This document shows, piece after piece, positions 25,636 to 32,858 of a DNA stretch of 64,000 bases. The notes under the pieces are model-generated. The model ran no database searches. It worked only from the letters and a program-made list of their open reading frames with translations, and was not told where the DNA came from. This stretch comes from Tropicimonas_B omnivorans (GTDB lineage Bacteria > Pseudomonadota > Alphaproteobacteria > Rhodobacterales > Rhodobacteraceae): NCBI RefSeq assembly GCF_031846565.1, contig NZ_JAVRHL010000001.1, positions 496,001 through 560,000 on the forward strand, given 5' to 3'. A program made the translations under genes and the position numbers. The stretch's first letter is position 1, and each line of letters starts with the position of its first letter.

Positions 25636-26578
25636 CCTCGATCATCCGGTCGAGCGAGGAGCGCGCCGGGGTCCATCCCAGCTCCGCCTTCGCCCGCTCG
25701 CTGCCCGAAACGAGGCGCACGGCATCGCCCGCACGCCGCGCGCCCTCCACCACGGGAACGGACCGATTGGTGACGCGGCGGCTGTGCTCGATCACTTCGC
25801 GCACCGAGTAGCCGTGGCCCGTTCCGAGATTGAAGGCGCGGCTCGGCCCCCCTTTGTCCAGCCAGCCGTAGCCGAGGACATGCGCATCCGCGAGGTCGCA
25901 GACATGCACGTAATCACGGATGCAGGTGCCGTCCGGCGTGTCGTAATCGGTGCCGAAGACGGTCAACGCGTCCCGTTTGCCGTCTATGGCGTCCAGCATC
26001 AGCGGGATGAGATGCGTCTCGGGCTCGTGCTGCTCGCCCACCTCGCCCTCGGGATCGGCGCCAGCGACGTTGAAGTACCGGAAGATGACATGGCGCAGCC
26101 CGTGGGCGGCCTCGAAATCCCGCAGGATCTCCTCGATGGCCCGCTTCGAGGCGCCGTAGGGGTTCTCGGGCCGCTGGGGTGTCTCCTCGTCCAGAACGAC
26201 CCCGTCCTGGTCCCCATAGGTCGCGCAGGTGGAGGAGAAGATGAAACGGCCGCATCCGGCGGCGACGGCGGCTTCGGCGAGGTTCACCGCTCCGGTGACA
26301 TTCTCCAGCCAGTAGCGGCCCGGCTCCCGGACCGATTCGCCGACCTGGCTGAGCGCCGCGAAATGCATGACGGCATCCGGCGCATGGGCGGCAAAGACCT
26401 CGTCCAGGCGGGCGCGGTCCATGAGGTCGCCCTCCTCGGCCGGGCCGAACCTGACAGCATCACGCCAGCCGGTGCTGTAATTGTCGAAGGTGATGGGGGT
26501 GTGCCCGGCGCGGGACAGCGCCTTGCAGGCATGGGCGCCGACATAACCGGCACCGCCCGTGACGAGTATCTTGCCCAA
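25595..26578 (-). CDS. galE: UDP-glucose 4-epimerase
   Basis: This 327-residue SDR epimerase interconverts UDP-glucose and UDP-galactose. It has LVTGGAGYVGAHA at residues about 5-17, SSTCATYGD with the catalytic Ser/Thr region, and YGASKRAIE (YxxxK). RYFNVAGADPEGEVGE, THLIPLM and DGTCIRDYVHVCDLADAH are hallmark GalE segments. The start is TTG at 26578 with GAGGGG 10 nt upstream, giving the exact family N-terminus. Extending to the ATG at 26638 would read through the galU hairpin and add unrelated residues. It lies between galU and a GT4 gene. Confidence 0.94.
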   Translation of the reverse strand: MGKILVTGGAGYVGAHACKALSRAGHTPITFDNYSTGWRDAVRFGPAEEGDLMDRARLDEVFAAHAPDAVMHFAALSQVGESVREPGRYWLENVTGAVNLAEAAVAAGCGRFIFSSTCATYGDQDGVVLDEETPQRPENPYGASKRAIEEILRDFEAAHGLRHVIFRYFNVAGADPEGEVGEQHEPETHLIPLMLDAIDGKRDALTVFGTDYDTPDGTCIRDYVHVCDLADAHVLGYGWLDKGGPSRAFNLGTGHGYSVREVIEHSRRVTNRSVPVVEGARRAGDAVRLVSGSERAKAELGWTPARSSLDRMIEDAWHWHQTGRFER

Positions 26579-26612
26579 TCCGCGACCACCCCTCGCTTGC
26601 CCGTGCGCCGAC

Positions 26613-26636
26613 GGCCCGGCCACCCAAGGCCGGGCC
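26613..26636 (-). terminator. 9-bp perfect hairpin between galU and galE
   Basis: The arms GGCCCGGCC (26613-26621) and GGCCGGGCC (26628-26636) enclose the loop ACCCAA. It follows the galU stop on the minus strand by about 16 bases. No T-tract follows, so it may be a weak or partial terminator that leaves some readthrough into galE. Confidence 0.5.
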
Positions 26637-26651
26637 ACTTGATGACGCAGC

Positions 26652-27545
26652 TTACTGAGCCGGCTCGGGCACGGCCACGATTTCCCTCAGATACTCCGAG
26701 AACTCGTCGCGCAACTCGTCGCGGGCAAGGCCGAACGCGACCGTCGCCTGCAGGAAACCGGCCTTCGAGCCGCAGTCGAACCGCTCGCCGCGGAACCGGA
26801 AGCCGTTGACCGGCCGCCCGTGATCGATCTCAGACGCGATGGCGTCCGTCAGCTGGATCTCGCCGCCGGCTCCCTTGTCCTGATTGTGCAGCGTCTCCAG
26901 CACGTCCGGCGTCAGGATATAGCGGCCGATGACGGCGAGGTTCGAGGGCGGGTTCTCCTTCGGCTTCTCGACCATGCGGCGGATCGGAAGCACGTCCGAA
27001 TCCGTCTCCTCGACGTCGAGGATGCCGTAGGAGCTGGTCTTGTCCATCGGGACTTCCATCGCCGCGACCATGGAGCCGCCGCCACATTCCTCGTGGGCCT
27101 CGACCATCTGCTGGAGGCAGGGCTTCTCGGCGGCGATCACGTCATCGGGGAGAATGACCGCGAAGGGTTCGTCGCCGATCATGCGACGCGCGCACCAGAC
27201 GGCATGACCGAGACCAAGAGCCTTGTGCTGGCGGACATAGGCGATCTGGCCGCTTTCCATGTAGGTGGACTTCATGATCTCCTGAATGTCCGTCTTGCCC
27301 TTCTCGGCAAGTGCGGCTTCCAGTTCCGGCGCGTTGTCGAAATAGTCCTCGAGCGCGGATTTGCCCCGCGACGTGACGAAGATGAATTCCTTGATGCCGG
27401 CGGCGCGGGCCTCGTCTATCGCGTATTGAATGAGGGGACGGTCGACCAGGGTCATGATCTCCTTCGGGATCGACTTGGTCGCCGGCAGGAATCGCGTTCC
27501 GAGTCCGGCGACGGGGAGAACCGCCTTGCTGATCTTACGTGTCAT
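26652..27545 (-). CDS. galU: UTP-glucose-1-phosphate uridylyltransferase
   Basis: This 297-residue enzyme makes UDP-glucose from UTP and glucose-1-phosphate. It has the nucleotidyltransferase signature AGLGTRFLPATKSIPKEI at about residues 13-30. EARAAGIKEFIFVTSRGKSA, ALGLGHAVWCA, ILPDDVI, RMVEKPKENPPSN and the C-terminal FRGERFDCGSKAG complete the GalU pattern. Together with galE it supplies UDP-glucose and UDP-galactose for the glycosyltransferases on both sides. Confidence 0.96.
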   Translation of the reverse strand: MTRKISKAVLPVAGLGTRFLPATKSIPKEIMTLVDRPLIQYAIDEARAAGIKEFIFVTSRGKSALEDYFDNAPELEAALAEKGKTDIQEIMKSTYMESGQIAYVRQHKALGLGHAVWCARRMIGDEPFAVILPDDVIAAEKPCLQQMVEAHEECGGGSMVAAMEVPMDKTSSYGILDVEETDSDVLPIRRMVEKPKENPPSNLAVIGRYILTPDVLETLHNQDKGAGGEIQLTDAIASEIDHGRPVNGFRFRGERFDCGSKAGFLQATVAFGLARDELRDEFSEYLREIVAVPEPAQ

Positions 27546-27610
27546 TCGCTTTGGTACCTCGTTTCGGTCGGCGCCGGGCAGTGCGACCGGCGACCGGTCA
27601 ATGCCTCATT

Positions 27611-28903
27611 CTAGGCCCTAGTTCCGACAGTGTCTTGCGATTTCAATGAAATGCGCCGCAATGCGGCATCCCCCGCCGATGTCGGCGTCCCCCGCACGGC
27701 CTCGGTGCGGGCCACTTCGGCAGAGAGACGCTCCGGGAAGCTGACGAGGCGGAGCCGCGGCGTGTCCCTGTCGGAGCGGCCGAAGAGGCCCCCGCGCTGC
27801 AGCCAGATCCCGGGCCGGACGAAACGCACGGAATGCGGTCGTCCCGTGGGAGAGAAGACGTAGAGCGATACTGTGCCGCCGGCCTTCGCCGCCGCCTTCG
27901 CCTTCGCCATCAGCGCCCGGATCTGCCACGTCCGCCCGGCGAGGACGGTGTGGGTCAGGGGGGGCGGCGGCAGCGGGGTGAATGGCGGGGGGGCGTCCAT
28001 CCGGCTGGCGCGAAGATTGGGAGCAGGGCTCTGCGCCGGTTCGGCCGCGCCCCGGTCGAACGTCTCCAGAAGCGCGGCGATATCCCGGCGTCTCAGGCGG
28101 CGCGCGGCGGCATGTGCCCTCAGACGGCTCTCCTGAAGGGCGCGGTGCGCGGCGAGGGCGCCCTCACGCTCCTTCGGCTCGCAGTGCCGTGCGAGAAACG
28201 CGGCGACGCTGGCCCCGACGGGGCCGAGGTCCGCCGGGGCGCGGCTCTGCGTGCGCGTGGCGTTCGCGGCGGCGGCGTGATGCACCACGGCGTCCTTCGC
28301 GATGGCGGTGTAGGCGCCCAGGCGGGCGAGCCGCTGGTTCACGTCCGTCTCGTCGAGATAGTAGCGGAAGGCCGGGTCGAACCCACCGATGGCGACGAGA
28401 TCGGCGCGACGGAAGGCGCAGTTGGTGCCGACCGTCTTCACCGCCGAGCCGTCCGAGCCGGGACCGAAGAGCACACCGTCCTTGAGCGGCAGGTCCAGCC
28501 CGTCCCGGCCCACGCGGACCGGCGTCCATTGCGGGGAAATGCCGTTCCGCCCCAGAACGGGCCCGGTGGCGCAGCTCACGCGCGGATCGGCAAACGGGGC
28601 GGCGAGGCGCTCGGCCCAGAGCGGTTCGGCCACCGCATCGTCGTCGATGAAGGCAACTACGTCGCCCGCGGCAAGGGCGAGACCGGTATTCCGGGCCTCG
28701 GAGATATTCGCGACGTCGAACCGGGCGAGCTTGATCCGGCCGCGCAGATGCTCGACCGACGGCTCGCCCGCGGGGTCGGTGACGACGATCAGCTCGAGCG
28801 CGCCATGGGTCTGCCGTGCGAGGCTCTCGACGCAGAGGCGCAGGTGCTCCGGCCTCTGACGGCTGACGACGATGACGGAGAGTGTGGGCAGGCCCGCGAT
28901 CAC
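27611..28903 (-). CDS. GT2-family glycosyltransferase with a long C-terminal extension
   Basis: In this 430-residue protein the GT-A domain covers about 1-260: LSVIVVSRQRPEHLRLCVES, ISEARNTGLALAAGDVVAFI followed by DDDA (metal site), and FYYLDETDVNQRL-like acceptor-side residues at RYYLDETDVNQRLARLG. The remaining 170 residues include a proline-rich linker (PPPFTPLPPPPLTH) and a small basic C-terminal part of unknown role. The start is GTG at 28903, overlapping the kdsB stop as GTGA. It is the last gene of a cysQ-kdsB-GT2 unit. The donor and acceptor are unknown. Confidence 0.85.
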   Translation of the reverse strand: MIAGLPTLSVIVVSRQRPEHLRLCVESLARQTHGALELIVVTDPAGEPSVEHLRGRIKLARFDVANISEARNTGLALAAGDVVAFIDDDAVAEPLWAERLAAPFADPRVSCATGPVLGRNGISPQWTPVRVGRDGLDLPLKDGVLFGPGSDGSAVKTVGTNCAFRRADLVAIGGFDPAFRYYLDETDVNQRLARLGAYTAIAKDAVVHHAAAANATRTQSRAPADLGPVGASVAAFLARHCEPKEREGALAAHRALQESRLRAHAAARRLRRRDIAALLETFDRGAAEPAQSPAPNLRASRMDAPPPFTPLPPPPLTHTVLAGRTWQIRALMAKAKAAAKAGGTVSLYVFSPTGRPHSVRFVRPGIWLQRGGLFGRSDRDTPRLRLVSFPERLSAEVARTEAVRGTPTSAGDAALRRISLKSQDTVGTRA

Positions 28904-29691
28904 TCCATCCCCATCGTGGCCATCATTTCCTCGAGGCGGGTCACGTCGGAGGGGTTGTTCAGCTCCCAGAACTGGCGCCCCCGCGTCTCCACCTCGACGC
29001 AGCTCATGGTGCGGCCGTTTTCGAGGAAGCGGAGCTGTTCGAGCCCCTCTGTGCGCTCGAGCGGGCCGATGTCCCAGCGGGGATAATCGGTGAGCGCCTC
29101 GGGCCGGTAGGCGTAGAGGCCGACGTGATGAAAGACCGCCGCGGCCTTCTCCGCGTCGGCGGTATAGGGGACCACTTCCTTGGAGAAGTAGAGTGCGCGG
29201 TGATCGCGGTCGAAGATGGCGGTGGTTCCTCCGACGCGGCCTGCCTGCCTGTCCATCTTGAGCCCGTTCAGCGTTTCCGCATCGCAACGGATCACCGGTG
29301 TCGCGGCGCCGGCATCCGGAGCGGCGCGCAGGCCTTCGATGGTCTCGGGAATGAACCAGCGCGGGGTCAGCGGTGCATCCCCCTGGAGGTTCACCACCAT
29401 CTCGAATCCGCCGCCGAGCGCGTCGGACGCTTCGGCGCACCGCTCGGTCCCGTTGCGGCAGTCGGAACTGGTCATCACCACCTCGGCGCCGAATCCCTCG
29501 GCGGCCTCGCGGATCCGGTCGTCATCGGTGGCGACCACGACGCGGGAGACGCCGTCGATCCCGCGCGCGGCTTCCCACGTGCGCTGAACGAGGGTCGCCT
29601 GCCGGCCGGACGCGCCGCGCAGGGGCACGAGAGGCTTTCCGGGATAGCGTTCGGAGGCGTAGCGGGCGGGGATGACGACGAGGACGCTCAT
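28900..29691 (-). CDS. kdsB: 3-deoxy-manno-octulosonate cytidylyltransferase (CMP-Kdo synthetase)
   Basis: This 263-residue enzyme activates Kdo as CMP-Kdo. It opens MSVLVVIPARYASERYPGKP (IPARxxSxRxPGKP signature). Further marks are RVVVATDDDRI, CRNGTERCAEA, MVVNLQGDAPL and EGLEQLRFLENG. The ATG at 29691 overlaps the cysQ stop as ATGA. The middle differs somewhat from the housekeeping type, and the neighbours are capsule-like (GT2, KpsM-type permease). It may therefore be a capsule-dedicated KpsU-like copy, but whether a second kdsB exists cannot be told from the window. Confidence 0.93.
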   Translation of the reverse strand: MSVLVVIPARYASERYPGKPLVPLRGASGRQATLVQRTWEAARGIDGVSRVVVATDDDRIREAAEGFGAEVVMTSSDCRNGTERCAEASDALGGGFEMVVNLQGDAPLTPRWFIPETIEGLRAAPDAGAATPVIRCDAETLNGLKMDRQAGRVGGTTAIFDRDHRALYFSKEVVPYTADAEKAAAVFHHVGLYAYRPEALTDYPRWDIGPLERTEGLEQLRFLENGRTMSCVEVETRGRQFWELNNPSDVTRLEEMMATMGME

Positions 29692-30500
29692 TCCGCCGCG
29701 CCTTCCGGGGCCGGCAGATCGACGCCGGGCGCATGGGCGATGAAGAACGGGTTCTCGTAGCCGGGCTTGCCGTAGGCGAAGGGGGCGTGGTCGTCGAAGC
29801 GGATCATCTTCCCGCCGGCGCCGCGCAGGACCGCGTCCCCAGCGGCCGTGTCCCACTCCATGGTGCGGCCGAGCCGGGGATAGAGGTCCGCCTCCCCCGC
29901 CGCGACGAGGCAGAACTTGAGGGAAGACCCGGCGCTCGTCATGTCCGCGACCGAGAACTGGCCGATATAGGCATCCGTCGCCGCATCGCGGTGGGACTTG
30001 GACGCGACGACGACGAGGGCGCCGTTGTCCGGCGTCTTGACGGCAAGGGGCGTCGTCTCCCCGGCCCTGTCCAGCGCGTGATCGCCCGTCTCCTCGACGG
30101 CGCTGCCATCGGCCAGCGTGTAGAACAGACGTTTCCGGGCCGGGGCGTAGACCACGCCGCGCACGGGAACGCCGTTCTCGACATAGGCGATGTTGACCGT
30201 GAAATCGCCGCGGCGCTGGACGAACTCCTTCGTGCCGTCGAGCGGATCGACGATGAGGAAGGCCTCCGCGCTCTCGGTGTGGCTCTCGGCCTGCTCCTCG
30301 GTCACGACCAGCGTATCCGGGAACGCCTCCGTCAGGCCGGCGGAGATCAGCGCGTCCGCCGCCTCGTCCGCTTCGGTGACCGGGCTTGCATCCGACTTGG
30401 AGCGCACCTCGAAATCGGGCGCGGCGTAGATCTCCATGATCCGGGCGCCCGCCTGAAGCGCGAGGCGTCGCATCACTGTGACGAGGCGGTCATGATCCAA
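29688..30500 (-). CDS. cysQ: 3'(2'),5'-bisphosphate nucleotidase CysQ
   Basis: This inositol monophosphatase-fold enzyme of about 270 residues hydrolyses PAP (3'-phosphoadenosine 5'-phosphate), the by-product of PAPS-using reactions, to AMP. Metal-site motifs are present: VTEADEAAD, VTEEQAES, LIVDPLDGTKEFVQRRGDFT and EWDTAAGDAVLRGAGG. The start is set at TTG 30500, which has GGAGAG 4 nt upstream and gives the usual length. A longer in-frame reading to 30641 would run through the kpsM promoter region. It is first in the cysQ-kdsB-GT2 unit. The link with the sulfotransferase at 20225-21661 is discussed under findings. Confidence 0.9.
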   Translation of the reverse strand: MDHDRLVTVMRRLALQAGARIMEIYAAPDFEVRSKSDASPVTEADEAADALISAGLTEAFPDTLVVTEEQAESHTESAEAFLIVDPLDGTKEFVQRRGDFTVNIAYVENGVPVRGVVYAPARKRLFYTLADGSAVEETGDHALDRAGETTPLAVKTPDNGALVVVASKSHRDAATDAYIGQFSVADMTSAGSSLKFCLVAAGEADLYPRLGRTMEWDTAAGDAVLRGAGGKMIRFDDHAPFAYGKPGYENPFFIAHAPGVDLPAPEGAAE

Positions 30501-30520
30501 GGCGCTCTCCAATCCGTTCG

Positions 30521-30549
30521 TTGACCCGATGGGCGTGTTCTCCTTATCG
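30521..30549 (+). promoter_or_regulatory. Candidate promoter before the KpsM-type permease gene
   Basis: TTGACC (30521-30526) is followed after 17 bases by TTATCG (30544-30549). The -35 box is good and the -10 box poor. A 6-bp inverted repeat GTTGAC/GTCAAC (30520-30525 and 30549-30554) frames the same segment and may be an operator. This is weak evidence. Confidence 0.3.
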
Positions 30550-30631
30550 TCAACAGGTAAAGGAACGGCAAGGAATTGGTCGTATTCCGTGCAAGCGGGC
30601 GCCCCCGTTGTGCCGGGCGCGACGGCCGGAC

Positions 30632-31483
30632 ATGACGCCACGGGATCTCGAGATGACGATGCACAGCTCCTCGGACCGGCCGCCCTCGGCGCTCCACTCC
30701 GCCCTCGTGCTGTGGGAGCTGACCTATCACTCCATAGTCCGCACGCTTCGCAAGGAGCATGGCAACGCCGTCATCGGGCTCGCGCTGAACGTGATGCAGA
30801 CGGTGATCTTCGTCGGCGCGTTCTACTTCATGTTCACCGTTCTCGGCATGAAGAGCTCGGCGATCCGGGGCGATTTCCTGCTCTACATCATGTCCGGGAT
30901 CTTCCTCTACATGACGCACACGAAGGCGATGAGCGCCGTCGCCTCGTCCGAAGGGCCGGCGTCCCCGATGATGAAGCACGCGCCCATGAACACGGTGATC
31001 TCGATCTCCGCCGCGGCGCTGACCTCGCTCTACATCCAGGTGCTGTCCATGGCGGTGGTCCTCGGCTTCTACCACATCGCGATGAACCCGATCACGATCG
31101 ACGATCCGATCGGCGCCATGGCGATGGTCCTTCTGGCGTGGTTCTCGGGCGTCGCCGTCGGGATGGTGCTTCTCGCGATCCGGCCCTGGTTTCCGGGCTT
31201 CGTGAAACTGATGACGACGATCTATTCCCGCGCGAACATGATCGCATCGGGCAAGATGTTCGTGGCGAACCAGTTGCCGGGATACATGCTGGTGATGTTC
31301 ACCTGGAATCCGATCTTCCACATCATCGACCAGTCCCGCGGGTTCGTCTTCATCAACTACAATCCGCATTACTCGAACACGACATATCCGCTCGTCGTGT
31401 CCCTGATCCTCATTTTCATCGGCCTTCTGGGTGAGTTCTACACCCGGCGAAACGCCTCGCTGAGCTGGCAGGCGAAACGGTGA
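30632..31483 (+). CDS. ABC-2 type polysaccharide export permease (KpsM/Wzm-like)
   Basis: This inner-membrane protein of about 283 residues has six predicted membrane segments. They include VIGLALNVMQTVIFVGAFYF, LLYIMSGIFLYMTHT, TSLYIQVLSMAVVLGFYHIA and VVSLILIFIGLLGEFYTRR at the end. The pattern matches ABC-2 permeases for capsule or LPS O-chain export. WNPIFHIIDQSRGFVFINY is a strong match to the roseobacter members of the family as I remember them. No cognate ATPase (KpsT/Wzt) is in the window. The start could be 30632, 30653 or 30659; none has a strong ribosome site. Its TGA overlaps the next gene. Confidence 0.82.
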   Translation: MTPRDLEMTMHSSSDRPPSALHSALVLWELTYHSIVRTLRKEHGNAVIGLALNVMQTVIFVGAFYFMFTVLGMKSSAIRGDFLLYIMSGIFLYMTHTKAMSAVASSEGPASPMMKHAPMNTVISISAAALTSLYIQVLSMAVVLGFYHIAMNPITIDDPIGAMAMVLLAWFSGVAVGMVLLAIRPWFPGFVKLMTTIYSRANMIASGKMFVANQLPGYMLVMFTWNPIFHIIDQSRGFVFINYNPHYSNTTYPLVVSLILIFIGLLGEFYTRRNASLSWQAKR

Positions 31484-32067
31484 TGCGGGTCGCGGCGGCC
31501 CTCTTCATGCTGCTGGCCGCCTCGGCGGCGGGCGCGCAGGGCGAGCTGCCGGCGCTCTACGATGTCAGGGGCGTCGGGGCGAACGATGTTCTGAACGTGC
31601 GGGCGGGGCCCGAGGCGTCCGCTTCGCTGGTGGCCACCCTTGCGCCGGACGAGACGGGCGTCGAGATCGTGCGCCGCTCCGGCGGATGGGGCCTCGTGTC
31701 CCTGCCCGAGACGCGTGGATGGGCGTCGCTCGACTATCTCGCGCGGCAGCCGGGACAGGGAGATGGATTCCCGATGCCGCTGCGCTGCTCGGGCACGGAG
31801 CCGTTCTGGTCACTCAGCTTGAACGAAAGCCCCGTCTTCTCGGTGCCGGAGCGCGAGACGCAGTTGCACGGCCGCGTCGAGGCGAGTGCAGAGGATGCGA
31901 CCCTTCTGACGTTCGGTGGGGTGGGCGCGGGGTTCGACGTCCTCCTGGAGCGGCAGGAATGTTCGGACGGCATGAGCGACCGGGCGTACGGCATCCGCGC
32001 AGCTCTCATCGGGACCATGCCGGGCGCGGGCGCCTATCTTCGCGGCTGTTGCACGCTCCGGCCCTAG
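31483..32067 (+). CDS. Secreted SH3-domain protein with a COG3650-like C-terminal domain
   Basis: This 194-residue protein has a Sec signal peptide (MRVAAALFMLLAASAAGAQG). A bacterial SH3-like domain (about 24-88) carries VLNVRAGPEASASLVATL and GWGLVSLPETRGWASLDYL, the usual SH3_3 features. The C-terminal half (about 98-194) has CSGTEPFWSLSL and CSDGMSDRAYG, a pattern I associate with the uncharacterised COG3650 periplasmic proteins, plus a CC pair at 189-190 that could form disulfides with C102 and C160. The SH3 part may bind peptidoglycan. An ATG at 31483 or GTG at 31480 overlaps the permease stop. Confidence 0.75.
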   Translation: MRVAAALFMLLAASAAGAQGELPALYDVRGVGANDVLNVRAGPEASASLVATLAPDETGVEIVRRSGGWGLVSLPETRGWASLDYLARQPGQGDGFPMPLRCSGTEPFWSLSLNESPVFSVPERETQLHGRVEASAEDATLLTFGGVGAGFDVLLERQECSDGMSDRAYGIRAALIGTMPGAGAYLRGCCTLRP

Positions 32068-32690
32068 GCGCCGGCCACCCGCAACGTGAGGTTCAGCCGT
32101 CCGCCTCCGGCCAGCAGATCCGAGCTGCCCGCCCGGATCCGGTCGATCCCGTGGTGGAGCATACGGCCCTCTCCGCCCAGCACGGCCACGTCTCCCGAGC
32201 GCAGCCATAGCGACTGGGTCCTGCCGCCGCGCTCCTCGTTCCCGATGCGGAACAGCGCCTCGTCTCCGAGGCTGATCGAAACGACGGGCCAGCGCAGATC
32301 CGCCTCGTCCCGGTCCTGGTGCATCCCCATCTTCGCATCCGCATCGTAAAAATTGACGAGACAGGTGTCCGGCTGGCGGTCCACGCCGGCCACCTCGTCC
32401 CAGATCGCGAGAACGGACCGGGGAATGGCGGGCCAGGGCACGCCTGCGGGATGTTGCGGCTCGTAGCGATAGCCCCGCCTGTCGCTGACCCAGCCCACGG
32501 ATCCGGCCGACGTCATGCGCACGCTCATCTTCTGCCCACGCCGCGTTTCGGGTCGGAAGAGCGGTGCCGCCTCGACGAGCGTCCGCACATCGCGAACCAG
32601 CGCCTCCTGTGCGGCGCGGTCCAGAAGGCCGGGGTGCACGATCACCCCGCGAATGTCCCGCGGCGGGGCAGCTTCTCCGAAAAGATCCAC
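32064..32690 (-). CDS. alkB: AlkB-type Fe(II)/2-oxoglutarate DNA/RNA demethylase
   Basis: This 208-residue dioxygenase repairs alkylated bases such as 1-methyladenine and 3-methylcytosine by oxidative demethylation. Iron ligands are H124 and D126 in MGMHQDRDE and H180 in MLHHGIDRI. The 2-oxoglutarate-binding Arg lies in the C-terminal RLNLTLR (R198/R204). The TCLVNFYDADAKMGMH and SISLGDEALFRIG strands are typical. Length is normal. It is convergent with the SH3 protein gene, overlapping by 4 bases, and its promoter region is shared with dnaK. Confidence 0.93.
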   Translation of the reverse strand: MDLFGEAAPPRDIRGVIVHPGLLDRAAQEALVRDVRTLVEAAPLFRPETRRGQKMSVRMTSAGSVGWVSDRRGYRYEPQHPAGVPWPAIPRSVLAIWDEVAGVDRQPDTCLVNFYDADAKMGMHQDRDEADLRWPVVSISLGDEALFRIGNEERGGRTQSLWLRSGDVAVLGGEGRMLHHGIDRIRAGSSDLLAGGGRLNLTLRVAGA

Positions 32691-32721
32691 GATTGACCTC
32701 CAGATCGGTCGGGGAGGGGGC

Positions 32722-32753
32722 GTTGCAGCCCCAAAGCGCCCTCCCTATATACG
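32722..32753 (+). promoter_or_regulatory. Heat-shock (sigma-32 type) promoter for dnaK
   Basis: GTTG (32722-32725) is separated by 18 bases from CCTATATACG (32744-32753). The downstream box fits the alphaproteobacterial heat-shock -10 consensus CYTATNTNNG as I remember it, with TTG-N17/18 spacing. It lies about 105 bases before the dnaK ATG. No CIRCE repeat is present. Confidence 0.65.
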
Positions 32754-32858
32754 CTCCGTCGCCGCGCCGGGAACCGGAGGGGCGGACAGGGATCGGGGGC
32801 GGGTGCCTCCAAGAGGGCCCGCGCCCACAAAATCGCCGAAGAGAAGAGGTAGAAATAC

